Source of the DNA: Bacillus sp. J37
Lineage (GTDB): Bacteria > Bacillota > Bacilli > Bacillales > Bacillaceae
NCBI RefSeq assembly: GCF_000518865.1
Contig: NZ_KI912515.1
Location: 145,843 to 209,842 of the forward strand
DNA: 64,000 nucleotides
Direction: 5' to 3'
A program made the position numbers and the translations under genes. Below the pieces are notes generated by a model. It ran no database searches. It saw only the letters and a list, made by a program, of their open reading frames with translations, and was not told where the DNA came from. This document shows positions 8,455 through 17,020 of the stretch, piece after piece. The stretch's first letter is position 1. Each line of letters begins with the position of its first letter.

Positions 8455-9753
8455 GTGAAAAATCAGCGAATACTCATAATCTTCACAGTGGTAAGTCTGC
8501 TCCTCATGATCGGTTCAATCCTGTACCAAACTCTACAGGACAGAGACCCATATCGTTTTTATACAGGCCTGGGACAGGAATTTGATATAGCCTCAGATGA
8601 TTCACAATTCGCTTTTTCTTACTTTTTAGATGGACGTGAAGCCATTTATATATCAAATCTGGATGGATCTAATGTAACTAGATTAAGTGAGAAAATAGAA
8701 GGAAGATCCCATTCACCAAAATTTTCACATGATGGAGAAGAACTGTTGTTTTTAACAGAGGATGATCAAGGAATTCAAACCATTACAGTAATGAATCATG
8801 ATGGAAGTGACGCAAATAGATTGACGCTGGATGGTCTTCACGTAACAGATGCTGTCTTCGCCTATGACAATGAGACCATATTCTTTACTGCAATGCTGGC
8901 CTCTGAGGTAGGAAAATTAGAAGGTGAAACAAAGGAAGGGTATGATCTTTATCAAGTAGATCGTCAAAGTGGTCAAATTCGTCAACTGACAGATAAAGAC
9001 CATTTTTCAATGAATAACCTGTCCATCTCGACGGATGGAGAAACCTTGTATTATAGTTTATTTGAAAGTAATGAACAGCCTGTTGCTTATTCTTTAGAGA
9101 AAAAAACCGAAACACCTGTTGCACAAGTCAATGGTGATATGTATTCGTCTGTTTTTTCCGAAGATGGAAGTTTACTCGCTTATACAGCAGTAACTGAGCA
9201 ATCAAAGAATAGTAGCTTGTTTCATTATGAGTTGTTCGTAAAAAATGTGGAAAGTAATAAAGTGAAGCAGTTAACAGATTTACAAGCAAATGTGCAGTCA
9301 CCGGTCTTTTTGCACAAGACAGATCATATTGCATTTCTACAGTATAAAAACTGGCCAGATGAACCCGGATATTTTCAATTAATGTCAGTCTCTCTCAAAG
9401 GTAATGTAAAGCCGAAGTTGATAGAGTTGGATCTTCCTGTCTCAAGTGAAACCTATTTTATTCCAAAGACAATAGAAGTTTTGTTAAGTGCACAAGCCAT
9501 TGCAGTTTACTATGTTCTTTTTTTTGTCGGACTGATCCTGGTTGCCAAGAGAAGATCGGGGAAAGTTTATTTGCCTTCATTGATTAGTCTTGCGCTTTCT
9601 GTTCTTACGTTTGTTGCCAGCTTCGTTGTTGGATTTTTGACAAATCCATGGTATGGAATTGGCTTGAGTATTGTGGCTATTACAATGTTTGTCTGTTCGA
9701 TCTTCCTTATTATCATTTCATTTATCATAAAAAAATTTATAGGAAAATCCTAA
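8455..9753 (+). CDS. Membrane-anchored TolB-like beta-propeller protein, function unknown
   Basis: 432 aa from GTG 8455, preceded by GGAAGGAG. Residues 6-24 form an N-terminal signal anchor. Residues ~35-320 carry repeated PD40/TolB-type beta-propeller blades (DGRE.IYISNLDGSNVTRLS, SPKFSHDGEELLFLT, and similar). The last ~90 residues contain three membrane helices separated by a short KRRSGK loop. Topology predicts an extracytoplasmic propeller held by helices at both ends. I recognise no catalytic motif, and no functional partner is in the operon; the next gene is separated by a hairpin. A sensor or protein-binding scaffold is plausible but unproven. Confidence 0.75.
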   Translation: MKNQRILIIFTVVSLLLMIGSILYQTLQDRDPYRFYTGLGQEFDIASDDSQFAFSYFLDGREAIYISNLDGSNVTRLSEKIEGRSHSPKFSHDGEELLFLTEDDQGIQTITVMNHDGSDANRLTLDGLHVTDAVFAYDNETIFFTAMLASEVGKLEGETKEGYDLYQVDRQSGQIRQLTDKDHFSMNNLSISTDGETLYYSLFESNEQPVAYSLEKKTETPVAQVNGDMYSSVFSEDGSLLAYTAVTEQSKNSSLFHYELFVKNVESNKVKQLTDLQANVQSPVFLHKTDHIAFLQYKNWPDEPGYFQLMSVSLKGNVKPKLIELDLPVSSETYFIPKTIEVLLSAQAIAVYYVLFFVGLILVAKRRSGKVYLPSLISLALSVLTFVASFVVGFLTNPWYGIGLSIVAITMFVCSIFLIIISFIIKKFIGKS

Positions 9754-9780
9754 GGGAATGATGATTTCTTTAGGATTTTT
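9744..9780 (+). terminator. Terminator after the beta-propeller gene
   Basis: AAAATCCTAA pairs with TTTAGGATTTT across the stop codon region, followed by T-rich sequence (GTTATTTTT). Confidence 0.7.
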
Positions 9781-9843
9781 GTTATTTTTACAAGCTATTT
9801 GTGAATAGATTTAAGCGAAGTAATTGAATGAGGGAGGGCGTTC

Positions 9844-10749
9844 ATGTATCCATATCCTGTTTATCCGTATTATGGGCAAAAACAACAAACAAAGATGCAG
9901 CCGATTGTATTTCCTCCGCAACATCAAAACCGCCAACCTGGTTTTGAATATGAAATGAATCCTCCGCCGATTTCAGAATGGGAAGGGTATAAAGGAAGTG
10001 GAAAGTTAAAAAATAAGGTGGCGATTATAACCGGAGGGGATAGTGGGATCGGGAGGGCGGTTGCTTATGCATTTGCGAAAGAAGGGGCTGCAATCGTAAT
10101 TCCTTATTATAATGAGCATCAAGATGCCCAGACAACGAAGCGCAGAATTGAGGAGTTGGGTGGAAACTGCTTATTATTTTCTGGAGATCTGTCCCGGGAG
10201 CAAACGTCTTATGACGTCGTGAAATTGGCCGTCCAAACCTTTGGTCGCTTGGACATTGTTATAAATAATCATGCTGTACAATTTGTGCAGAAAAGTATTC
10301 TGGATATTTCAGCTGAGCAACTGGAAAGAACGTTTAAAACAAATATTTTTGCCTTTTTCTATATGGTAAAAGCAAGTTTGCCTTATTTACAAAAGGGGAG
10401 CTCCATCATTAATACAACATCCATAACAGCGTATGAAGGAAATAAAACGTTAATTGATTATTCTGCAACAAAAGGAGCAATCACAACATTTACAAGATCT
10501 TTATCCTTATCACTTGTGGATAAAGGAATAAGAGTGAATGGAATAGCACCTGGTCCAATCTGGACTCCGTTAATTCCGGCGAGTTTTTCAGCGAAAAATG
10601 TATCAACATTTGGTTCAGATTCGGAAATGAAAAGACCAGGGCAACCTTTTGAGCTTGCACCTGCATATGTGTATCTTGCATCAGATGATTCACGCTATGT
10701 TACAGGCCAAGTATTACACGTAAATGGAGGTCAATTTCGCACTTCGTGA
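9844..10749 (+). CDS. SDR-family oxidoreductase with Tyr/Pro-rich N-terminus
   Basis: Classical-type short-chain dehydrogenase (301 aa). The Rossmann glycine motif TGGDSGIGRA is near residues 63-72, the active-site Ser lies in NTTSITAYEG, and YSATKGA gives the Tyr-x3-Lys pair. The NNAG motif is altered to NNHA. The first ~45 residues are unusual: MYPYPVYPYYGQKQQ and a proline-rich stretch, as seen in Bacillus general-stress and spore-associated SDRs of the YhdF/YdaD group. Substrate cannot be told. GGGAGGG precedes ATG 9844. Confidence 0.88.
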   Translation: MYPYPVYPYYGQKQQTKMQPIVFPPQHQNRQPGFEYEMNPPPISEWEGYKGSGKLKNKVAIITGGDSGIGRAVAYAFAKEGAAIVIPYYNEHQDAQTTKRRIEELGGNCLLFSGDLSREQTSYDVVKLAVQTFGRLDIVINNHAVQFVQKSILDISAEQLERTFKTNIFAFFYMVKASLPYLQKGSSIINTTSITAYEGNKTLIDYSATKGAITTFTRSLSLSLVDKGIRVNGIAPGPIWTPLIPASFSAKNVSTFGSDSEMKRPGQPFELAPAYVYLASDDSRYVTGQVLHVNGGQFRTS

Positions 10750-11115
10750 AAGAACTTAGTTACGACAAAACACCCTGTGAATAACTTGTTTATAGGAGAT
10801 AATAGTCCTATATATATTGTGGCGAACGAATGTACCCACACAAAATGTGGATAGAAATTGTGGATATGTTGATAACTTTTGTGGATAAGTTGTTGTTAAC
10901 TGGATAATAAGCTGTTAATATCTAAATTTTTACGTTATAAAAGGTAAATACCTCAAGAAATATCAACAATTTGCAAATGAAAGCGCAGTTATCCACAATT
11001 GAAAAATAAAATCTGAAGTATTTGAGGGGACCGATTATAAAAAGGTCCCTTTGTATTTGAATGAACAATTTTACTTTGACGCACGATAAGTAGTATCTAC
11101 TTCAAAGGACGTGTC
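10750..11115. other. Intergenic DnaA-box cluster
   Basis: Perfect TTATNCACA boxes occur at 10776-10784 (as TGTGAATAA), 10880-10888 (TGTGGATAA) and 10989-10997 (TTATCCACA, opposite orientation). One-mismatch boxes are at 10846-10854 (TGTGGATAG) and 10859-10867 (TGTGGATAT). A sixth perfect box, TTATCCACA, is at 11443-11451 within the next gene. B. subtilis has a known DnaA-binding cluster between ywcI and vpr, close to its nfrA (ywcG), so this looks like the positional counterpart. No dnaA or dnaN is nearby, so it is not oriC. Confidence 0.75.
11025..11052 (+). terminator. Hairpin ahead of the flavoprotein gene
   Basis: AGGGGACC pairs with GGTCCCTTT around a 12-nt loop, followed by a weak T-rich tail. 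It may end transcripts from the left or be leader structure of the gene at 11116. Confidence 0.5.
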
Positions 11116-12030
11116 ATGATGTCAAAGAATACATATGAATGTTTAATCGTTGGGGCAGGAATTGCCGGTTTGCAGGCTGCTATTCAATTAGGGAGATATA
11201 TGCATAAGGTAGTAGTCATTGATTCTGAAGATGGAAGGTCAAACTTATGCAGAGGCTATCATAATATTTTGGGATGGCCGGACGGCGTAAGTGGTGAAAC
11301 CCTTAGGGAATTAGGGAAAAAACAAGCAGCACAGTATGGGATTGAATTTATAAAAGATTATGTTATCGAAGCTAAAAAAGATCAAGAAAGAATAATGGTG
11401 AAAACGAAATCAGGTAAAACCTATGAATCCACAACACTTTTGTTATCCACAGGAATAAAAGATCGAATACCCGGAATTAAAAACATAAACCCGTGTTTAG
11501 GTGTTTCCATCTATGTTTGTCCGGATTGTGATGGCTATGAGGTAAGGGATCAGCATGTTCTCCTTTTAGGGGCAGGGAAAACAGGTGCAAATTTAGCGCT
11601 AACTCTTACTTATTGGACAGACAAGATTACGTTTATTAATCATGATGGAGAAATAGAGCTGTCATTATTAAATGAGCTCAAGCAAAAGAACATAGCTGTT
11701 ATCAATGAAGAGATTGACGGGATTATCACTGAAAATGAATCAGACTTTAAAGGTGTGACATTAAAAAATGGACAAATCGTACATGGGGATAAGGGATTTA
11801 TCGGATTTGGCGGAAATGCTGTTCATTCGGAGCTTGCAAAACAATTAGGTGTGGAGAGGCTTGAAAACAAACATGTCCTGGTAGATCCTCGAACAAAGGA
11901 AACAAATATAACAAATGTTTGGGCAGCGGGAGATCTTATTGCCCACTCAGAACAAGTGACCATTGCGATGGCAGATGGATGTCAAGCAGCCATATGGATT
12001 CATAAACGACTATTGAAAAACAATAAGTGA
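11116..12030 (+). CDS. Thioredoxin-reductase-like FAD/NAD(P)H oxidoreductase
   Basis: 304-aa class-II pyridine-nucleotide flavoprotein with the TrxB fold. The FAD-binding GAGIAGLQAAIQLGR is at the N-terminus, a redox CxxC in YVCPDCDGYE sits where TrxB has CATCDG, the NAD(P)-binding GAGKTGANLA follows, and the C-terminal FAD motif is WAAGDLI. The active-site loop differs from housekeeping TrxB, and GGWPDG-like first-domain residues resemble the paralogous TrxR-like family of bacilli. It is therefore probably not the essential TrxB; its electron acceptor is unknown. ATG 11116 and ATG 11119 are both possible, with AAAGGACG upstream. Confidence 0.82.
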   Translation: MMSKNTYECLIVGAGIAGLQAAIQLGRYMHKVVVIDSEDGRSNLCRGYHNILGWPDGVSGETLRELGKKQAAQYGIEFIKDYVIEAKKDQERIMVKTKSGKTYESTTLLLSTGIKDRIPGIKNINPCLGVSIYVCPDCDGYEVRDQHVLLLGAGKTGANLALTLTYWTDKITFINHDGEIELSLLNELKQKNIAVINEEIDGIITENESDFKGVTLKNGQIVHGDKGFIGFGGNAVHSELAKQLGVERLENKHVLVDPRTKETNITNVWAAGDLIAHSEQVTIAMADGCQAAIWIHKRLLKNNK

Positions 12031-12102
12031 AATCTCTGTTTTCCTTCTTCGTGATGTTTTGTATCATAGAAAGAGTAGGAAACAATAAGGGAGAGGTTGG
12101 AC

Positions 12103-12357
12103 TTGAAAAAAGAAATTGAGGAATTGTACGATGATGTGTATGAAAAACTGGCTGAATATCATCAAAAGTCTTTTGACTACACGGAAAAGCTCTCAGAATA
12201 CCCAATCACCCAATCTGAAGAAGTGACAGAGAAGCTGGAAAGAATCGAATTTGCCTTACAAGCAGCTAAGGATATTTTAGAAAATATCATGACACCTGGA
12301 ACTAAGATGACGATTATGCATCAAAAGGGGACCATACAAATAGATCTAAATAATTGA
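12103..12357 (+). CDS. Small helical protein, function unknown
   Basis: About 84 aa, starting at TTG 12103 (or TTG 12097) after GGGAGAGG. It is highly charged and predicted helical (KKEIEELYDDVYEKLAEYHQ), with a second helix near SEEVTEKLERIEFALQAAKDI and a short C-terminal beta-like segment. I see no signal peptide or known domain. It follows the flavoprotein by ~70 bp on the same strand and may be cotranscribed. Confidence 0.6.
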   Translation: MKKEIEELYDDVYEKLAEYHQKSFDYTEKLSEYPITQSEEVTEKLERIEFALQAAKDILENIMTPGTKMTIMHQKGTIQIDLNN

Positions 12358-12387
12358 GAGAAGAGTCGTTGCGGCACACGCCTCTAT

Positions 12388-12484
12388 TTTATACGATCAG
12401 AAAGTTAAAATTTTATGGATAATAGTATAAGAAAAACTAGGGCTTTCACCATTAGGACTTGGAGATAAGCCAAGTTTTTCTAAA
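12388..12484. repeat. Family E repeat, copy 1
   Basis: The left part TACGATCAGAAAGT and the right part ATTAGGACTTGGAGATAAGC followed by CAAGTTTTTCT match copies at 46700 and 56541. The right end is a short hairpin (ACTTGG / CCAAGT) followed by TTTTTCT, resembling a weak terminator. Family A follows after 14 bp. Confidence 0.75.
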
Positions 12485-12497
12485 TAGGTAAGGAAGA

Positions 12498-12634
12498 AGT
12501 ATAAAATTTTGTACTTAATGTGGATGTCTAGCTCCAGCACCTAGCCCAGAAGCAAAGGACGTGCAAGTGCAGTCTTTGCGAAAGGACGTCGCGTTCTTAG
12601 ACTGCCTCTAGGTCAAGGCGCTTGCGCTTTTCTT
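12498..12634 (+). repeat. Family A repeat, copy 1 (GCAGTC hairpin core)
   Basis: The left end AGTATAAAATTTTGTACTTA and GTCTAGC, and the right end GGTCAAGGCGCTTGCGCTTTT, match the other family A copies. The core pairs GCAGTC with GACTGC around GGACGTCGCG, the same core type as copy 3 at 30.6 kb. Confidence 0.8.
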
Positions 12635-12739
12635 ATAAAAAAGGGAAAATTTTCACCAAGTGAATAACTAGGAATAAAATGCAAATATCTTTTAAAATAT
12701 GTAGTTTTCTGTATAATGAAGACATAAACAAAATAACGA

Positions 12740-12872
12740 TCTATCTTCGGGGCAGGGTGAAATTCCCGATCGGCGGTATTAAGAAACTTTCTTTAAGCCC
12801 GCGAGCCTTTTAGGCAGGATTTGGTGCGATTCCAAAGCCGACAGTATAGTCTGGATGGGAGAAGATGGAGGT
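12740..12872 (+). promoter_or_regulatory. FMN riboswitch (RFN element) of ribU
   Basis: All conserved RFN blocks are present in order: TCTTCGGGGCAGGGTGAAAT, CCGATCGGCGGT, AAGCCCGCGAGC, GGCAGGATTTGGTG, AAAGCCGACAGTATAGTC and the closing GGGAGAAGATGGAG. FMN binding would favour the terminator that follows and so reduce riboflavin import. Confidence 0.97.
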
Positions 12873-12926
12873 TCAGCTAACGTTCAAAAAATAACTATAT
12901 GAACGTTTATTTAAGATGCCTTCAAC

Positions 12927-12957
12927 ACTCCCTCATACATTTGTGAGGGAGTTTTTT
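12927..12957 (+). terminator. Riboswitch-controlled terminator
   Basis: ACTCCCTCA pairs with TGAGGGAGT, followed by TTTTTT, ahead of ribU. It is the expression platform of the FMN riboswitch. Confidence 0.9.
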
Positions 12958-13042
12958 GTGGTAACTATATTTAACCGCATAAGGTATCTTATTTTGCGAA
13001 CACCTCTTCCAAACGCGATGGATCAATGGAGGAGAAAGACAA

Positions 13043-13603
13043 ATGATTAGAACAGTAAGATTTAGTGTAAGAACAATGGCTTCAGTTGCAATGCTTAGCA
13101 GTATATCGTATTTATTAATGCTATTAGTTTTCCCGTTGCCGTTATTTCCTACCTTTTTATTCATTGATTTTAGTGACATTCCTGCACTAATTGCAACCAT
13201 TATGTTCGGACCAGTGGCAGGTGTCTTAGTCGTTTTAATTAAAAATATCATTAATTTCTTAATGATGGGAAGCCCAACTGGGGTGCCTGTAGGTCACATG
13301 GCAAACTTCTTAGCAGGAGTTGTCTTTATCTTACCTACGTATTTTGTATATAAAAGAATGGAAACAAGAAAAGGAATGATAATTGCTCTTGCGGTTGGAA
13401 CACTTTCAATGGCGATTGTTATGAGTATATTAAACTATTTATTTATTCTTCCGGCTTATACCTACTTCATGCAGGCACCTGATATGCGCAATTTAGTTAT
13501 ACCTGCAATATTACCGTTTAATGTAGTAAAAGGTGTGCTGATGTCAACAATGTTTGTATTGGTATTTGTCCGACTTAAAAGTTGGATGACAAAAGTTGCA
13601 TAA
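13043..13603 (+). CDS. ribU: Riboflavin ECF transporter substrate-binding subunit RibU
   Basis: Six-helix S-component (186 aa) that binds riboflavin and works with the shared energy-coupling module EcfAA'T, which is not in this window. Family features are MLSSISYLLMLLVFPLPLFP at the first helix, FSDIPALIATIMFGP and the loop MGSPTGVPVGHMANFLAG. TGGAGGAG precedes ATG 13043. The FMN riboswitch upstream fixes the substrate with high confidence. Equivalent to B. subtilis YpaA. Confidence 0.96.
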   Translation: MIRTVRFSVRTMASVAMLSSISYLLMLLVFPLPLFPTFLFIDFSDIPALIATIMFGPVAGVLVVLIKNIINFLMMGSPTGVPVGHMANFLAGVVFILPTYFVYKRMETRKGMIIALAVGTLSMAIVMSILNYLFILPAYTYFMQAPDMRNLVIPAILPFNVVKGVLMSTMFVLVFVRLKSWMTKVA

Positions 13604-13615
13604 AAGAACTAAGAC

Positions 13616-13646
13616 ATCCCCGGTGATTTACTGGGGACTATTTTTT
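13616..13646 (+). terminator. Terminator after ribU
   Basis: ATCCCCGGT pairs with ACTGGGGAC (imperfect), followed by TATTTTTT. Confidence 0.8.
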
Positions 13647-13719
13647 GCCGAAAAAGCTATCCTCAGGGAAAACGAGGTAACCTTTATTAATAATGACAAA
13701 CGGTAACATGTGGATCAAC

Positions 13720-14574
13720 CTAAACAGTATGTTTCTCTTGCCTAATTTCTCCTGGCGATTTTCCGGTGAGTTTCCTGGTTATCTTATTTAAATAATTCGC
13801 ATTTTTATACCCGACTAACTGTGCAATTTCATCAACTGTATATCTTGTATGCTGCAAAAGCTCGATGGCCTTTTGTAGGCGAATATTTGTTAAATATTGA
13901 ATAGGCGTTGTCCCAGTTTCTTCTTTAAACAATCTTGTAAAGTGATACTTTGATAATTTTGAAGCCTCTGCCATTTCCTCTGCTCCAATATCATCCTGGT
14001 AATAGTTTTGGGCGAATAAAACAGCGCTTATAATTCCTTCTGACCAATCCTCCATAAATTTATCAACTGTTTTTAAGGATAAAGATAATTCCATTAAAAA
14101 TTGATAGGCAATGCTTGAGCCATGGTAGGCATTGGTGATTTTTTTTTCGATTGAATCATCGTAAATTTGCTTAAGCAGTTTAATGAGTGTTGACTCTGGA
14201 TGGAAACGAACAACCTGGTTGTCTGATTTTTTAACCTGCTCCCAACAGCGCTTTGCTTCGTTCCCATATAAGGTTAAATAGAGAAATTCCCATTTTGTTG
14301 ATTGTTGAGGTAAATAATAACGATAATTACTTGGACTGTTCACAATAAATGCATGACCTGCTTTTAGTTGATGAATACTTCCGTCAATATTGATTTCACC
14401 ATGTCCTGATAATGTATATTGAAAAATGTATTTATCTTGATCCTTTCTTTCTGTACCGCTCCAAGAATAAATCGATGAATCCTGTTCATCCCAACCAACA
14501 GACCAAATTTGTGCAACTTTGTTCACATTAGGTTCATTAAACCGAAAAACAATTGCGCCCTTTTTCTTTTCCAT
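13720..14574 (-). CDS. AraC-family regulator, divergent from gal operon
   Basis: 284-aa regulator with an N-terminal AraC-type cupin sensor (~20-160; GHGEINIDGSIHQLKAGHAF) and two C-terminal helix-turn-helix motifs (~190-280; IGAEEMAEASKLSKYHFTRL and YTVDEIAQLVGYKNANYLNK). ATG 14574 is chosen because AAGAAAGGGGGA lies upstream; the longer frame from 14670 has no ribosome site. It reads away from galK with 231 bp between them, so control of the Leloir genes by galactose or a related sugar is the natural inference. Confidence 0.85.
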   Translation of the reverse strand: MEKKKGAIVFRFNEPNVNKVAQIWSVGWDEQDSSIYSWSGTERKDQDKYIFQYTLSGHGEINIDGSIHQLKAGHAFIVNSPSNYRYYLPQQSTKWEFLYLTLYGNEAKRCWEQVKKSDNQVVRFHPESTLIKLLKQIYDDSIEKKITNAYHGSSIAYQFLMELSLSLKTVDKFMEDWSEGIISAVLFAQNYYQDDIGAEEMAEASKLSKYHFTRLFKEETGTTPIQYLTNIRLQKAIELLQHTRYTVDEIAQLVGYKNANYLNKITRKLTGKSPGEIRQEKHTV

Positions 14575-14727
14575 AGCAAAAAAATCCCCCTTTCTTACCC
14601 TTTTTCGTTGAGGTGAGCAAAAAAAGACTGAAGTATGATCATAAAACGTATGAAATATAGTTATATTCATTGTGTTTAAATAGAACTTCTAAGCAAATAA
14701 GTGCTAATGTATAAAATAATTTTACCA

Positions 14728-14772
14728 TTGTTCCAGGTGAAAATGGAACTTACAATAAAGATAACGTTATCA
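14728..14772 (+). promoter_or_regulatory. gal operon promoter with inverted repeat and cre
   Basis: TTGTTC (14728-14733), a 17-bp spacer and TACAAT (14751-14756) form a sigma-A-like promoter. The spacer holds an inverted repeat GTTCCA-N8-TGGAAC (14730-14749). AGATAACGTTATCA (14759-14772) matches the CcpA cre consensus TGWNANCGNTNWCA at 13 of 14 positions and covers the expected start site, so catabolite repression is likely. Confidence 0.65.
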
Positions 14773-14805
14773 CAAATAAAAACGCGAGATGAAGGGTGAT
14801 TTCCA

Positions 14806-15981
14806 ATGACAGAACAATTACTTCAACAATTTAAACAGATATTCAACAACGATCAGTCTGTTCGCACTTTTTTTGCGCCGGGCCGAGTGAATTTAATAGG
14901 AGAACATACAGATTATAATGGAGGTCATGTGTTTCCATGTGCGTTAACGTTTGGGACATACGCAGTCGTTGCTCCAAGAAATGACCAATCTATTCGTCTG
15001 TACTCCGTCAATTTTCCAAATGTAGGCATCATTGAACTATCAACTCAAGATCAGTTTGTACGTCAAAAAGAGCATGATTGGGCCAACTACCCTAAAGGTG
15101 TGATGAAAGAGTTTACTGATCGAGGCAATCAGCTTAAAACAGGATTTGATGTTTTATACTACGGTAATATTCCGAATGGTGCGGGATTATCTTCTTCAGC
15201 ATCTATTGAACTTGTTACAGCAGTTGCTTTACAATCAATCTTGGAAACAACGTTCAGTAGTGTGGATCTTGTTAAAATGAGTCAGCATGCAGAAAATGAA
15301 TTTATCGGCGTTAGCTGTGGCATTATGGATCAATTTGCGATCGGAATGGGAAAAGAAGACCATGCAATTTTGTTAAATTGTCAAACACTGGACTATCAAT
15401 ATAGCCCGATTGTCCTTGAAAATGCCTCACTTGTTATTGCCAACACAAATAAACGCAGAACACTTGCAGACTCTAAATACAATGAAAGACGCTCGGAATG
15501 TGAACGTGCTCTTTCACAATTACAAAGGGAACTATCGATTCAATCTTTAGGCGATTTAACACCAGAGCAATTTGAGCAACATCGACATTTAATTGAAAAC
15601 GAAGTTGATCAAAAGCGTGCAAAACATGCTGTTTATGAAAATGCGAGAACAATTCTGGCAGTTGAAAAACTTCAACAAGGTGATATTGAAAGCTTTGGTC
15701 AATTAATGTGTGATTCTCACACATCTTTACGAGATGATTATGAGGTAACTGGTTTTGAGCTTGATACTTTAGTAGAAGCAGCCCTTAGCCAAGAAGGTGT
15801 TATCGGCTCAAGAATGACAGGAGCTGGCTTTGGCGGTTGTACGGTATCGATTGTGAAAAATGATAAAATTGAAGAATTCATTCAAGATGTAGGCAAACGC
15901 TATAACGAAAAAACAGGATTAAAAGCTGATTTTTACGTAGCGAATGTTGGCGATGGAGCAAAAGAAATAAACATGAACTAA
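14806..15981 (+). CDS. galK: Galactokinase
   Basis: GHMP-superfamily kinase (391 aa) that phosphorylates galactose to galactose-1-phosphate, the first Leloir step. The galactokinase signature [19 protein letters not shown] is near residues 26-44, the ATP-binding GAGLSSSAS near 125-133, and the third motif [12 protein letters not shown] near 335-346. ATG 14806 follows GAAGGGTG. First gene of galK-galE-galT; the stop is 19 bp before galE. Confidence 0.97.
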   Translation: MTEQLLQQFKQIFNNDQSVRTFFAPGRVNLIGEHTDYNGGHVFPCALTFGTYAVVAPRNDQSIRLYSVNFPNVGIIELSTQDQFVRQKEHDWANYPKGVMKEFTDRGNQLKTGFDVLYYGNIPNGAGLSSSASIELVTAVALQSILETTFSSVDLVKMSQHAENEFIGVSCGIMDQFAIGMGKEDHAILLNCQTLDYQYSPIVLENASLVIANTNKRRTLADSKYNERRSECERALSQLQRELSIQSLGDLTPEQFEQHRHLIENEVDQKRAKHAVYENARTILAVEKLQQGDIESFGQLMCDSHTSLRDDYEVTGFELDTLVEAALSQEGVIGSRMTGAGFGGCTVSIVKNDKIEEFIQDVGKRYNEKTGLKADFYVANVGDGAKEINMN

Positions 15982-16000
15982 ACAATTGGAGGATAAAAAA

Positions 16001-16990
16001 ATGGCAGTTTTAGTTTGCGGTGGAGCAGGATATATCGGTAGTCATGCGGTTTCCGAGCTGTTAGATCGAAATGAAGAGGTTGTAGTGGTTGATAATCTTC
16101 AAAAGGGACATCTACCGGCTGTTTTAGAAGGAGCAAAATTTTACAACGGTGATTTACGTGATGAAGCTTTCCTAAAAAACGTTTTCCAAGAAAATGATAT
16201 CGAAGCAGTCATCCACTTTGCGGCTGATTCACTAGTAGGCGAAAGTGTTGAAAAACCACTTCAATACTATGAAAACAATGTGTACGGAACAATGTGCCTT
16301 TTAAAGGTGATCCAAGAGTTTGGTGTAAAGAAGATTGTCTTTTCATCAACGGCTGCAACCTATGGTGAAGCAGAAAATATTCCAATTGTTGAGACTGACC
16401 CTACTGTTCCAACAAATCCATATGGCGAAACAAAGCTTGCAGTTGAAAAAATGCTGAAGTGGAGTGAACAGGCATACGGGTTAAAATATGTGGTGCTCCG
16501 CTATTTCAATGTTGCAGGTGCTCATATGGAAGGAAAACTTGGCGAAGACCATGATCCGGAAACACACTTAATTCCAATCATTTTACAAGTAGCATTGGGA
16601 GATCGTGAGAAAATTATGATCTTTGGTGATGACTACAACACAGAAGATGGAACATGTATAAGAGATTATATTCATGTGACAGACTTGGCAGATGCTCATA
16701 TTTTAGCGATTGAAAAACTGCGCAAAGATCATACAAGTGCTACGTATAATCTTGGAAATGGAAACGGCTTTTCGGTAAAAGAAGTGATCGAAACAGCTCG
16801 AAAAGTAACAGGTCATCCAATTCCTGCAGAAGTTGCACCGCGTCGTGCAGGTGACCCGGCTGTTTTAATTGCTTCATCCGAAAAAGCGATCAATGAGCTT
16901 GGATGGAAACCTAAATATGCAGATCTTCACACAATGATTGAAAGCGCCTGGAACTGGTTTCAAAAGAATCCTAAAGGCTATCAAAAATAA
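16001..16990 (+). CDS. galE: UDP-glucose 4-epimerase
   Basis: Extended-SDR epimerase (329 aa) interconverting UDP-galactose and UDP-glucose. The NAD-binding [14 protein letters not shown] starts at residue ~6, the active-site Ser is in [10 protein letters not shown], and [11 protein letters not shown] carries the Tyr-x3-Lys pair. ATG 16001 is chosen because GGAGGA lies 7 bp upstream; the longer frame begins without a ribosome site. It is the middle gene of the gal operon. Confidence 0.96.
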   Translation: MAVLVCGGAGYIGSHAVSELLDRNEEVVVVDNLQKGHLPAVLEGAKFYNGDLRDEAFLKNVFQENDIEAVIHFAADSLVGESVEKPLQYYENNVYGTMCLLKVIQEFGVKKIVFSSTAATYGEAENIPIVETDPTVPTNPYGETKLAVEKMLKWSEQAYGLKYVVLRYFNVAGAHMEGKLGEDHDPETHLIPIILQVALGDREKIMIFGDDYNTEDGTCIRDYIHVTDLADAHILAIEKLRKDHTSATYNLGNGNGFSVKEVIETARKVTGHPIPAEVAPRRAGDPAVLIASSEKAINELGWKPKYADLHTMIESAWNWFQKNPKGYQK

Positions 16991-17020
16991 ATTTCTTGAA
17001 AAGACGGAAGGGTGTATACC

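Noticed and set aside
10750-11115. Replication origin
   Set aside because: DnaA boxes are present, but no dnaA, dnaN or A/T-rich unwinding element of oriC type is adjacent; B. subtilis has similar non-origin clusters.
12498-12634. Insertion sequence or transposon
   Set aside because: Families A, B, D and E contain no transposase frame; they are short non-coding repeats.
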